This document shows positions 52,623-62,362 of a stretch of DNA of 64,000 bases, in pieces. The notes under the pieces were generated by a model. The model worked only from the letters and a program-made list of their open reading frames with translations. It made no database searches and was not told the origin of the DNA. Within the stretch, counting starts at the first letter, position 1; every line of letters begins with the position of its first letter. Source of the DNA: Acidiphilium sp. PA. GTDB taxonomy: Bacteria > Pseudomonadota > Alphaproteobacteria > Acetobacterales > Acetobacteraceae. The DNA lies in the NCBI RefSeq assembly GCF_026191915.1, contig NZ_JAIMBY010000003.1, forward strand, positions 62,001 through 126,000, written 5' to 3'. The position numbers were made by a program, and so were the translations under genes.

Positions 52623-53216
52623 TCATTTGCCCAGGTTGATGACCTGAACACGGCGGTTGGCGCGCTCCGGCGTATTCGGCCCGGTCGGCACCAGCAGATC
52701 CTTCTCCCCCACGCCCGTCGCCGCGAGGCGCGTGGGCGCGATGTTGAATTTCGACTGCAGATACTGGTCGACGGTTTTCGCCCGCGCGTTCGACAGCGCC
52801 AGATTGGTTGCAGGCGTGCCGGTCGTGTCCGTGTGGCCGACCAGCTTGAACTTGTACGAGGCCAGGCTGGGGTCGGTCAGCGCGTGTCCCAGGCGATCGA
52901 GCTCAGTGATCGCCTGTGGCGTCAGTTGCGCCGAGCCAAGTGCGAAATCGATGTTCAGATTGATCGATGGCGCGGTGTGCCGTGCGCTGCTCATCCGCGC
53001 GGCCGCCGGCGCGCTTGCGGTACCGGGCAGTTTCGGCGCGGGTGCCGTGCTGCCGGGCTGCAACGGCACGATCCCGCGTGTCGTTGCCGACAGATGACTG
53101 GATGGCTTCAACGCCTGAATGATCTGCAAGGCCGAGGGCCCGGTCGACTGTCCCCACGCCGCAGGGGCGACAAAGGCGCCGGCAAATGCAACACTTAAAA
53201 ATCCGATGGTACGCAT
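52623..53216 (-). CDS. OmpA family protein
   Basis: A 197-residue exported protein with a signal peptide (MRTIGFLSVAFAGAFVAPAA) and a linker rich in Ala, Pro and Ser. An OmpA C-like peptidoglycan-binding domain follows from about residue 85 (IDFALGSAQLTPQAI, KLVGHTDTTGTPATN, LSNARAKTVDQYL, ERANRRVQV). It is predicted to anchor to peptidoglycan in the periplasm. The start is the ATG seven bases after a GGAGG site. Confidence 0.9.
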   Translation of the reverse strand: MRTIGFLSVAFAGAFVAPAAWGQSTGPSALQIIQALKPSSHLSATTRGIVPLQPGSTAPAPKLPGTASAPAAARMSSARHTAPSINLNIDFALGSAQLTPQAITELDRLGHALTDPSLASYKFKLVGHTDTTGTPATNLALSNARAKTVDQYLQSKFNIAPTRLAATGVGEKDLLVPTGPNTPERANRRVQVINLGK

Positions 53217-53218
53217 AA

Positions 53219-53434
53219 TCAAATCCTCCACGGTAATGCGCCCGCACTATGGCCGCCACGCTTATAGGCGCCGCGGCGCGACAGTTCCAGCATCTCTAAC
53301 ATGGCTGGCAATCCTTTGGCCACGAAATCCGTTATATCGTCGTGCGGGGGCACGAATGATGCAGAACAAGCGGCAAGGGGTGCGGCACCTCCCGACCAAC
53401 AAACGAGCAGAAAAACAAACACCACCGGGGGCAT
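53219..53434 (-). CDS. Candidate small lipoprotein upstream of the OmpA gene
   Basis: A 71-residue frame, MPPVVFVFLLVCWSGGAA onwards, has a hydrophobic leader with an APLAAC lipobox at about residues 18-23. A mature part with DDITDFVAKGLPAMLEMLEL follows. It stops two bases before the OmpA-family ATG and contains that gene's ribosome binding site, which would allow coupling. Codon use is less GC-biased than neighbours and no strong Shine-Dalgarno site is seen, so it may be spurious. Confidence 0.35.
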   Translation of the reverse strand: MPPVVFVFLLVCWSGGAAPLAACSASFVPPHDDITDFVAKGLPAMLEMLELSRRGAYKRGGHSAGALPWRI

Positions 53435-53496
53435 TCCGGCCGGTGAATCACCCCCGGCACCAGATCAGCGAAAGTTTTCCGCTGCTTTTTTTTAAA
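53406..53496. repeat. Decayed copy F of the paired-hairpin repeat
   Basis: The right arm AAAGTTTTCCGCTGC followed by eight T residues (53471-53493) matches AAAGTTTTTTGCTTCTTTTTT with changes. A left arm AGCAGAAAAACAAAC (53407-53421) and a GGGGGCATTCC core remain. The outer hairpins are lost. Confidence 0.55.
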
Positions 53497-53549
53497 CGAG
53501 ACGCCCGCCCTCGAGGCCATTACCCGGCCCCCTCTGCCGCGGCGCCACG

Positions 53550-54959
53550 ATGAGCATGTCGCTCCGCACCCGCCTGTTCGGCCTGTGGCTGATGTCGCTG
53601 TTCGGCTCGCTGGTCGTCGCGGTGTTGATCATCGGCCTGTTCCGGCAAACCGCCGCGGCGCATCGCGAGCGCGACCGCGCGGTCGCCGCCCGCGCCTGCC
53701 AGGCGATCACGGCGCACTATGATTTCTACACCGCAAACATGGATGCCGCGCCCAATGCCGCCGCCTTCCGCGCGGGTATGCGTGTGGTATTGCTGGTCGC
53801 GCTGCGCCGCGAGCGCCATATCGCAGCCGCGATCGAACCGGCCGATCCTTCGGTCAATCCCGGCATGGCCGCCAGGTTGGGCACGATTCCGGCCACGCTC
53901 TCGACGGTGGTGGCCGACCAGATCAACGATGCCATCGCGGCCGATCGTTTGATCGTGACCACCAAGGGCGGGTTTCTCAACCGCACCACCATTGCGACCT
54001 GCCCGCTCGGCGGCCCGCTCGGCACACCGGTCGCCAACATCGCCGCGGTCACGGTGCTGCAGGCGGATCTGTTGCGATCCGCCTTCACCCGCTTCGCCTT
54101 CGGCGGCCTTGCCGTCCTGCTCGCGACCATGCTGGCGTCCGCCGGATTTCTGGCCCGGTTGGTGCTGGGCTTTTCCCGCCGCCTTGCCGGGGTCGAGGCC
54201 GCCCTCGCGTCCGACCAACCCGGCACGCTCAACCTTACCGGCGAAGCCGAGCTCGACCGTCTGATCACAGCCCTGAACGCCGCAACCACGCGGCTCGATG
54301 CCGCTCGCACCAGGATCGCGCAATCCGAACGCCTCGCCGCCCTCGGCCGGATGGCGGCCGGCCTCGCCCATGAAATCCGCAACCCGCTCGGCGCCATCCG
54401 CCTGCGGGCGGAAACCGGTCTCGCCGCCGCCGATCCTGCCCGCCAGACCGCGGCGCTCGATCGTATCCTGGTCGAAGCCGCGCGGCTCGAAGCCCTCACC
54501 ACCAGCCTGCTCGGTTTTGCCGCCACGCCATCGCCACAGCCTCGCGCCACCGATCTCGATGCCCTGATCACCGCCGCAATCGGCGGCCCCGTCGCCGTCA
54601 GCATTGCCGCCGAGCCAACCGGGATCGTCTGGCCGCTCGACCCCATCCTCACGCGCGGCGCGCTCGAGAACCTGCTGCGCAATGCCATAGCGGCCTGTGG
54701 CCCGGCGGACCGCATCACCATCACGGCCCAGGCCAGCAAAAACCTCACCATCACCATCGCCGATACCGGCCCGGGCATCGACCCCGCGCTCGGCGATCCG
54801 TTCGAGCCTTTCACGACGGGCCGCGCCGACGGCATCGGCCTCGGTCTCGCCATCGCGCGTGATATGATACGCGCGCAAGGCGGCACGCTGGTGCAGGCGC
54901 CGACCACGGTGGGGGCTGCGTTTGTCATTACACTGCCGGAGGGTACGGATGAAACGTAA
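53550..54959 (+). CDS. Membrane sensor histidine kinase
   Basis: A 469-residue sensor kinase. Membrane spans lie at about 10-30 and 183-205, flanking a periplasmic domain of about 150 residues with no recognised fold. A HAMP-like linker leads to a HisKA dimerisation helix with the phospho-accepting His274 in AAGLAHEIRNPLGAIRL. The ATPase domain has LENLLRNAIAAC, IADTGPGIDP, FEPFTTGRADGIGLGLAIA. The FTT-GxGLGLA form is typical of NtrB-class kinases that pair with NtrC-type regulators. The regulator gene follows, separated by half a repeat (copy E). Confidence 0.92.
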   Translation: MSMSLRTRLFGLWLMSLFGSLVVAVLIIGLFRQTAAAHRERDRAVAARACQAITAHYDFYTANMDAAPNAAAFRAGMRVVLLVALRRERHIAAAIEPADPSVNPGMAARLGTIPATLSTVVADQINDAIAADRLIVTTKGGFLNRTTIATCPLGGPLGTPVANIAAVTVLQADLLRSAFTRFAFGGLAVLLATMLASAGFLARLVLGFSRRLAGVEAALASDQPGTLNLTGEAELDRLITALNAATTRLDAARTRIAQSERLAALGRMAAGLAHEIRNPLGAIRLRAETGLAAADPARQTAALDRILVEAARLEALTTSLLGFAATPSPQPRATDLDALITAAIGGPVAVSIAAEPTGIVWPLDPILTRGALENLLRNAIAACGPADRITITAQASKNLTITIADTGPGIDPALGDPFEPFTTGRADGIGLGLAIARDMIRAQGGTLVQAPTTVGAAFVITLPEGTDET

Positions 54960-54966
54960 AGAAGCA

Positions 54967-55000
54967 GTTCTTTTTTGTAAAAAAGAACCAAAAAACTTTT
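54967..55000. repeat. Half copy E of the paired-hairpin repeat, inside the two-component operon
   Basis: One hairpin GTTCTTTTTT/AAAAAAGAAC with loop GT (54967-54988), then the arm CAAAAAACTTTT (54989-55000). The core and second half are missing. The outer stem pairs carry a matched change (CTTC to GTTC, GAAG to GAAC) relative to other copies. Confidence 0.85.
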
Positions 55001-55043
55001 GGACGCCGGGACCGCGCCTGAGCGACGATCTTGGCTCGCGTTG

Positions 55044-56405
<1,362 letters not shown>

Positions 56406-56417
56406 TCGCGACATAAA

Positions 56418-56430
56418 AATCAAGCAATTT
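56418..56430 (+). promoter_or_regulatory. Candidate IHF site
   Basis: AATCAAGCAATTT matches the IHF consensus WATCARNNNNTTR at all but the last base. It lies in an A+T-rich stretch between the candidate enhancer and the sigma54 promoter, the usual place for an IHF bend. Confidence 0.4.
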
Positions 56431-56445
56431 CAACAGGATAAAACT

Positions 56446-56461
56446 TGGCACGGCGCATGCA
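56446..56461 (+). promoter_or_regulatory. Sigma54 promoter
   Basis: TGGCACG, four bases, then ATGCA. The invariant GG (56447-56448) and GC (56459-56460) are separated by exactly ten bases. The start point is expected near 56472, giving a leader of about 35 bases to the next ATG. Confidence 0.8.
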
Positions 56462-56506
56462 ATGCCCGGTTCAGGCCGGACTCTCCCGGCCGTAAGGAGA
56501 CCAGAC

Positions 56507-57304
56507 ATGACACGGATAAAATCCCTACTCCTCGCCGGCGCCGCCGCGGGCCTGCTCGGCACCGGCGTCGCCAGCGCCGCCACCACGCCGACCGGCGCGG
56601 ATGCCCTGCCCAGCTACACCGGCACGGTCAAGCACTTCACCATCACCCCGCGCGGCGCGATCGACGGCATCATCCTGTCGAACGGCACGGACGTGATGTT
56701 CCCGCCCTATCTTTCGACCCAGATCGCCTACGCGGTGAAAACGGGTGACAGCGTCACCATCCATGGCCTGAAAGCCGCGAAGGAACCGGTGGTGCAGGGC
56801 GTCTCGATCACCGACGGCAGCCACACCGTCACCGACAACGGCCCCCCCGCCGGCTTCGGCCCGCACCACCACGGCGCGCCGACGCGCATGATGGTGCAGG
56901 GCAAGGTCGCGCAATATCTCTATGGCCCGCGTGGCGAGAAGAACGGCGTCCTGCTCGATGACGGAACCGCCCTGCACATGCCGCCCCCGGCGATCGCCAA
57001 GGCCTCGGTCGCCAACATGCTCAAGCCGGGTGACAAGATCGCCGCGGTCGGGTTCGGCACGACCAACGCGCTCGGCTCGGTGGTGATGGTCCAGCAGATC
57101 GGCACCGATTTCAAGGATCTGACGCGCATCGCCATGCCCCGCCCGCCGCACGGCCCCGGCATGGGCCCCGGACCGGGCTGGCGCCACGGCCCGCACGGCG
57201 GCCCCGGCATGCGCCATGCCATGATGCGGCCGATGGGTGGGCCAAACGGCGGTCCGGGCGCGCCGCCCCCGCCGCCGGCCGATGCCGGCACGACCTCGAA
57301 GTAA
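56507..57304 (+). CDS. Exported protein with two OB-like repeats and a Gly/Pro/His/Met-rich tail
   Basis: A 265-residue protein with a signal peptide (ending near GVASAATTP). Two similar beta-rich segments follow, SYTGTVKHFTITPRGAIDGI onwards and MMVQGKVAQYLYGPRGEKNG onwards, each containing a DG-x-x-(M/H)-x-PP element. A low-complexity tail (about 200-265) is rich in Gly, Pro, His and Met. The tail and an earlier GPHHHGAP could bind metal ions. An AGGAG site precedes the ATG. It is the apparent target of the adjacent two-component system through the sigma54 promoter. The family is not recognised beyond a DUF5666-like look. Confidence 0.75.
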   Translation: MTRIKSLLLAGAAAGLLGTGVASAATTPTGADALPSYTGTVKHFTITPRGAIDGIILSNGTDVMFPPYLSTQIAYAVKTGDSVTIHGLKAAKEPVVQGVSITDGSHTVTDNGPPAGFGPHHHGAPTRMMVQGKVAQYLYGPRGEKNGVLLDDGTALHMPPPAIAKASVANMLKPGDKIAAVGFGTTNALGSVVMVQQIGTDFKDLTRIAMPRPPHGPGMGPGPGWRHGPHGGPGMRHAMMRPMGGPNGGPGAPPPPPADAGTTSK

Positions 57305-57312
57305 CCGCCTGA

Positions 57313-59745
57313 TCAGGATCGTGGCCGCCGCGGCAATGCCGGGGCGCGCCACGGTTCCTCCGGCCATTCATGCTTCGGATAGCGCCCGCGCATGTCCTTG
57401 CGCGCATCCAGCCAGCCGCCGCGCCAGAACCCCGCCAGATCCCCCGTCACCGCAATCGGCCGCTGCGCGGGTGACAGCAGCGCAATCTGCAAGCCGATCC
57501 GCCCATCCGCCAGTTTCGGGGTGGCATCCAGCCCATAGAACACCTGCGCCCGCGCGGAGGCGACCGGTACCGGCGCCTCATAATCGATCGTCGCCATGCC
57601 CCCGGGTGCGGCAATCTGTTCGGGCAGCGCCCGGGCTAGCGCGCGAACCCGCTCATGCCCCAGCACATCGCGCAAAATCGCCGCCAGATCGAGCCCGGCG
57701 ACCTCCTTCAGGCGCGACAGTCCGGCCAGGTAGGGAAACAGCCATGTCTCGAAATCCGCGATCAGCGCCGCATCGGTGAAATCAGGCCAGCCCCCGGGCT
57801 CGATCGAGCGCATCCAGCCGACCCGGGCCTGCAATTGCCGTACCGCGCCGCTCCAGCCGAGCAGCGCCGGCTTTGCCGCCACCGCCGCCCGCAGCGCCGC
57901 CGCGATCTCCGCCGCGCTGGCCGGCAGGCTCCGATCCGACAGCACGATGGTGCCGAACCGCCGCCGTTCGCGCAGCATCACCGCGCCGGACGTGCCCTCG
58001 AGCGCGACATCGCGGCTGGTCGTCACCAGCCCCGCCAGCCGCGTCTCCAGCACCGCCGGGTCGAGCGGTGTCGCCAGCCCGATCCTCGGCGCGCCGCGCC
58101 CGCCGAGCGATGCCACCGCCAGCATCGGCGCCCGCGCCAGCGGATCGGCCAGATCCAGCCGCGCGCCACCGCCATCCGCCAGCCGGAAACTGCCCGGCTC
58201 GCCGCGTCGGGTTGCCACCCGGTCGGGAAATCCCGCCGCGATCAGCACGGCTGCATCGCCCGCAGCGGCCTCATCACGCCCGAGCCCGAGCCGCGCCCGA
58301 TAGGTCGCGCCAGCCTGGCGGATGCGCGCCAGTGCGGCCCGATCGCCCGCGCCGCGCCCGGCAATCGCGTCCAGCCGGAGCAGAATCTCCGCACTGCCCG
58401 CTTCTCGCAGCGGATCGCGCTCCTCCAGCAGCGCCGCAATATCGGCGGCGAGCGCCTGTTCACCCGCTGTGGTCGCCGCCAGCATCAAAGCGGCCAGCCG
58501 GGGCGCAGCGCCCAGCGCCGCCATCTGCCGGCCGCGCGCGGTGATTGTTCCGCCCGTATCCAGCGCGCCGAGTTCGCCCAGCAGCGCCTGCGCCGCCGCC
58601 ACCGCGCCATCCGGCGGCGGATCGGGAAACGGCAGGTCGCCGATCCGCTCGCCCCAGGCGGCGCAGGCCAGCGCGAGCGATGACAATTCCGCCTCCATGA
58701 TCTCCGGCCGGTCGAACTCCGGCAGACCGCGCTGCAACGCCTCCGTCCACAGCCGGATCGCAACGCCCGGCGCCTCGCGCCCGGCGCGGCCGGCCCGCTG
58801 GACGGCCGCCGCCTTGCTGATCCGCCGTGTCACCAGCCGGGTCAGCGCCCGCCCGGCATCGAACTGCGGCGCGCGCCGATAGCCGCCATCCACCACCACC
58901 CGCACCCCCGGCACGGTCAGCGAGGTTTCGGCGATACTGGTCGCCAGAATCACGCGCCTCGTGGCGGCGGGTGCCAGAACCCGCGCCTGCTCACCCGGCG
59001 GCAGATCGCCGAACAACGGCAGCACGGTCACACCCACCCCGGCCAGGGCCGCCTCGGCGCGGCGGATTTCGCCCACCCCGGGCAGAAACGCCAGAATATC
59101 GCCCCGATGCGCCGCCAGCGCCGTGCGCACCACACGCGCCAGCGCATCCGGCAGATCGCGCGGATCGGCAAGGTCGCGCGCCGCGTATTCAATGCTGACC
59201 GGATACATCCGTCCCGCGCTTTCGATCACCGGCGCCTGCAGCAAACCGGCCAGCCGCACACCGTCGATCGTGGCGGACATCGCGAGCAGCCGCAGCTCCG
59301 GCCGCAAGCCGCGCTGCAGATCGAGCGTCAGCGCCAGCGCCAGATCCGCCTCAAGGCTGCGCTCATGGATTTCATCGAAAATCACGCAGGCGACCCCGTC
59401 GAGCCCGGGATCGGTCAGCAATCGCCGGACCAGCAACCCCTCGGTGATCACCTCGATCCGCGTGCGCGGCCCAACCACGGCCTCCAGCCGGGTCCGATAG
59501 CCGACCAGCCCGCCCGGCGCCTCGCCGATCAACGCGGCAATCCGCTCCGCCGCCGCCCGGGCAGCGAGGCGGCGGGGTTCCAGCATCACAATCCGCCCCT
59601 CGCCCACCCAATCCGCCGCCAGCAGCGCCGGCGGCACCAGCGTCGTCTTGCCGGCGCCGGGGGGGGCGATCAGCACCGCGTTCGGCTGCGCAGCGAGAGC
59701 GGTTTGCAGCGCGGGCAGCATGGCGGCGACGGGCAGATCATCCAT
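57313..59745 (-). CDS. hrpB: ATP-dependent helicase HrpB
   Basis: An 810-residue DEAH-type helicase. Motifs are Walker A APPGAGKTT, VIFDEIHERSLEADL (DEIH), MSATIDG, ILATSIAETSLTVPGV and QRAGRAGREAPG, with the HrpB C-terminal domain ending in LSPAQRPIAVTGDLAGFW. The start at MDDLPVAAML gives the usual N-terminus; six extra residues upstream are possible. The cellular role of HrpB is poorly defined. It is divergent from the DsbD-like gene. Confidence 0.94.
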   Translation of the reverse strand: MDDLPVAAMLPALQTALAAQPNAVLIAPPGAGKTTLVPPALLAADWVGEGRIVMLEPRRLAARAAAERIAALIGEAPGGLVGYRTRLEAVVGPRTRIEVITEGLLVRRLLTDPGLDGVACVIFDEIHERSLEADLALALTLDLQRGLRPELRLLAMSATIDGVRLAGLLQAPVIESAGRMYPVSIEYAARDLADPRDLPDALARVVRTALAAHRGDILAFLPGVGEIRRAEAALAGVGVTVLPLFGDLPPGEQARVLAPAATRRVILATSIAETSLTVPGVRVVVDGGYRRAPQFDAGRALTRLVTRRISKAAAVQRAGRAGREAPGVAIRLWTEALQRGLPEFDRPEIMEAELSSLALACAAWGERIGDLPFPDPPPDGAVAAAQALLGELGALDTGGTITARGRQMAALGAAPRLAALMLAATTAGEQALAADIAALLEERDPLREAGSAEILLRLDAIAGRGAGDRAALARIRQAGATYRARLGLGRDEAAAGDAAVLIAAGFPDRVATRRGEPGSFRLADGGGARLDLADPLARAPMLAVASLGGRGAPRIGLATPLDPAVLETRLAGLVTTSRDVALEGTSGAVMLRERRRFGTIVLSDRSLPASAAEIAAALRAAVAAKPALLGWSGAVRQLQARVGWMRSIEPGGWPDFTDAALIADFETWLFPYLAGLSRLKEVAGLDLAAILRDVLGHERVRALARALPEQIAAPGGMATIDYEAPVPVASARAQVFYGLDATPKLADGRIGLQIALLSPAQRPIAVTGDLAGFWRGGWLDARKDMRGRYPKHEWPEEPWRAPALPRRPRS

Positions 59746-59792
59746 GGCTCGGCCGGTTAGCACCGAACCGCGTCCCGTGCGATAATCGACCG

Positions 59793-61826
59793 ATGCGATC
59801 GATCCATTGCCTGATCCCTCTGTTCGCCCTCTGGCTGCTCGCGCCGATCCTCGCCCATGCCGCCGAAAGCAACCGGGTCACCTCATCGCGCGCGACCGTC
59901 TCCCTGGTATCGGCGACCAATGCCGCCACCGGAACCAGCCTGAAACTCGGCCTGCTGTTCCGCCTCAAGCCGGACTGGCACATCTACTGGTCCGATCCCG
60001 GCGACGCCGGCGAGCCGCCGGGCATCACGATCACCAGCCCCAAGGGTGCGACGTCCGGCCCCTTCGCCTATCCCGCGCCACACTGGCTGGTGGCGAGCGG
60101 CGTGGGCGATTACACCGAAACCGGAAACGCCCTGCTGCCCTTCACCCTGCATCTGCCGCAAGCCGGAACCACCCGGATCACCGCGACGGCGGACTGGCTG
60201 GTCTGCAACCCGCAAATCTGCGTCCCCGAGCACGGCGCCTTTACCCTCACGCTGCCCGGCGGTGCCGGCGCGTCACCCCAGGCGCCGCTGTTCGCGCAGG
60301 CCGCCGCCGAAATGCCGCGCCCCTCGCCGTTCCACGCCACCATCGCGCCCGATGGCATCCTCGCGATCACCGGGCCCGGTCTCGATCGCGCCGCCGTCCG
60401 GACCGCGCATCTCTTCCCCGACGATCCGGCGGCGATCGCCAACGCCGCCCCGCAGACCCTCGGCTTCGTCAAAGGCGGGTTCACCCTCGCGCTGCACCCG
60501 GCGGATGCCAAGAAACCGCTGAAATCCCTGGCGGGCGTGCTGGAAATCACCGACCCCTCGGGCCAGACCCAGGCGCTGCGCATCGCGGCGCAACCGGGCG
60601 CGCCCCCGCCGCCACTGACCCGCACGCCCTGGTATGTCTGGATCGGCGGTGCCCTGCTCGGCGGGTTGATCCTGAACCTGATGCCCTGCGTGTTCCCGGT
60701 GCTGGCGATCAAGGCGCTCGCGGTGGCGCGCCTCGGGCATGACGACCGGGCCCGCGCGCGCGCCGAATCGCTCGCCTATACTGCCGGCGCCATCCTCGCG
60801 ATGCTTGCCCTCGGCGGCGTGCTGCTCGCCCTGCGCGCGGCGGGCTCGGCGGTCGGCTGGGGGTTTCAGTTCCAGTCCCCCGCGTTCATCGCGGTCATGG
60901 CCTGGCTGATCTTTACGGTCGGGTTGAATTTTGCCGGCGCGTTCGAAATCGCCGGTCTGGAAAATCTCGGCGCCGGCCTCGCCGCGCGCGGCGGCCTGAT
61001 CGGCAGTTTCGCGACCGGCCTGCTGGCGGTGGTGGTCGCAACCCCCTGCACCGCCCCCTTCATGGCGGGTGCGCTGGCCGCCGCCCTGGCCGCGCCGGTG
61101 ATCCTCGGGCTGAGCATTTTCGCGGCCCTCGGCCTCGGCATCGCGCTGCCGTTCCTGCTCATCGCGCTCAGCCCCGGCATCGCCCGCCTGCTGCCGCGCC
61201 CCGGCGCGTGGATGGATGTGCTGCGCCAGTTCCTCGCGTTCCCGATGTTCGCGACCGTGATCTGGCTGCTCTGGGTCATGGCGCTGGAAGCGGGCGCGGG
61301 CGGCGTGCTGATCGTCGGTGCCGGCGCCGTGCTGATCGGCTTTGCGGTCTGGCTGCTGCGGTTCCGCCGGCGCGCGGCGCGCAGCCTTGCCATCGTCGCG
61401 CTGATCGCGGCGGCGCTGCTGCTGCCGCGCATCATCCCGGCCGGTGCAACCGGGCGGGCAACCAGCGCAGCCCTTCCCTCGGCCGTCGCGTTTTCGCCCG
61501 AAACCCTCGCGCGCCTGCGCGCTGCCGGCAAGCCCGTGTTCATCGACATGACGGCGGCATGGTGCATCACCTGCCAGGTGAACGAGCGTGTGGCGCTCGC
61601 CCCCGCGCGCGTGCAGGCCGCCTTCCGCGCGCATCACGTGACATTGATGACCGGCGATTGGACCCGGCGCGATCCGGCGATCACGCGCTATCTCGCCGCG
61701 CATGGGCGCGACGGCGTGCCGCTCTACCTGTTTTATCCGCCCGATCACGCACCGCCCGAAATCCTGCCGCAGATCCTGACGCCATCGATCGTCACATCGG
61801 CAATCGCCGGGTCATGGACGAAATGA
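59793..61826 (+). CDS. DsbD/ScsB-like thiol:disulfide interchange protein
   Basis: A 677-residue protein: signal peptide, an N-terminal periplasmic domain with WLVCNPQICVPEHG (DsbD-alpha/ScsB type), and an eight-span membrane domain. The membrane domain carries the electron-carrying cysteines in LNLMPCVFPVLAIKAL and VVATPCTAPFMAG. A C-terminal thioredoxin domain has AAWCITCQVNE. It moves reducing power from cytoplasmic thioredoxin to periplasmic thiols, which system I cytochrome maturation requires. It overlaps the next gene by four bases. Confidence 0.92.
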   Translation: MRSIHCLIPLFALWLLAPILAHAAESNRVTSSRATVSLVSATNAATGTSLKLGLLFRLKPDWHIYWSDPGDAGEPPGITITSPKGATSGPFAYPAPHWLVASGVGDYTETGNALLPFTLHLPQAGTTRITATADWLVCNPQICVPEHGAFTLTLPGGAGASPQAPLFAQAAAEMPRPSPFHATIAPDGILAITGPGLDRAAVRTAHLFPDDPAAIANAAPQTLGFVKGGFTLALHPADAKKPLKSLAGVLEITDPSGQTQALRIAAQPGAPPPPLTRTPWYVWIGGALLGGLILNLMPCVFPVLAIKALAVARLGHDDRARARAESLAYTAGAILAMLALGGVLLALRAAGSAVGWGFQFQSPAFIAVMAWLIFTVGLNFAGAFEIAGLENLGAGLAARGGLIGSFATGLLAVVVATPCTAPFMAGALAAALAAPVILGLSIFAALGLGIALPFLLIALSPGIARLLPRPGAWMDVLRQFLAFPMFATVIWLLWVMALEAGAGGVLIVGAGAVLIGFAVWLLRFRRRAARSLAIVALIAAALLLPRIIPAGATGRATSAALPSAVAFSPETLARLRAAGKPVFIDMTAAWCITCQVNERVALAPARVQAAFRAHHVTLMTGDWTRRDPAITRYLAAHGRDGVPLYLFYPPDHAPPEILPQILTPSIVTSAIAGSWTK

Positions 61827-62329
61827 TCAGACCGCCTAGATACATCGGCATGGCATCATCCATGATCCGCGCCGCCGCCGCAGTGGGCCTCGCCGCCGGG
61901 CTGACCGGCACGGCCTTCGCCGCCGCGCTGCCACCGGTCGGCCTGTGGCAGGGGCGCTACAAATGCGCCCAGGGCCAGACCGCGCTCGCGCTCCAGATCA
62001 CCGCGACCAGCCCGACCCGGGTGCACGCGGTCTTTTACTTTCATGCCCTCGCGAGCAATCCGCACGTGCCGCAGGGATGTTTCTCGATGCAGGGTCGTTT
62101 CGACCCCGCCACCAGGCGCCTGCACCTGAGCCCGATCCGCTGGCTGTCGCAACCGCCGTTCTATGTGTGGACTGGCCTGTCCGGCACGGTGGGGGCGGGC
62201 GGTACCGTCCTGACCGGCACGATCCAGGGGCCGGCCTGCACCGGTTTCGCACTCAAACCGAGCGCGACGCTGCCAGTGCCGCCCGCGCCGCCGGCCTGCC
62301 GGATGGATCAGAACGGGCCGACGGTGTAG
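61823..62329 (+). CDS. Small exported hypothetical protein
   Basis: A 168-residue protein with a signal peptide ending near GTAFAAALPP. A compact domain with four cysteines follows (RYKCAQGQT, VPQGCFSM, GPACTGF, APPACRMD), compatible with two disulfides. The ATG at 61823 overlaps the DsbD-like stop; later starts at 61850 or 61862 would give a more standard signal peptide. Coexpression with a thiol interchange protein fits its cysteines. The family is not recognised. Confidence 0.65.
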   Translation: MIRPPRYIGMASSMIRAAAAVGLAAGLTGTAFAAALPPVGLWQGRYKCAQGQTALALQITATSPTRVHAVFYFHALASNPHVPQGCFSMQGRFDPATRRLHLSPIRWLSQPPFYVWTGLSGTVGAGGTVLTGTIQGPACTGFALKPSATLPVPPAPPACRMDQNGPTV

Positions 62330-62362
62330 GGACACGCGTAATCGTTACAGGGGATAAATCGC

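Larger units (their letters stand above)
53217..53549. other. 333-base region between the OmpA gene and the histidine kinase gene
   Basis: It holds one doubtful small lipoprotein frame (53219-53434) and a decayed repeat copy (53406-53496). I see no RNA gene or clear promoter. Confidence 0.5.
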
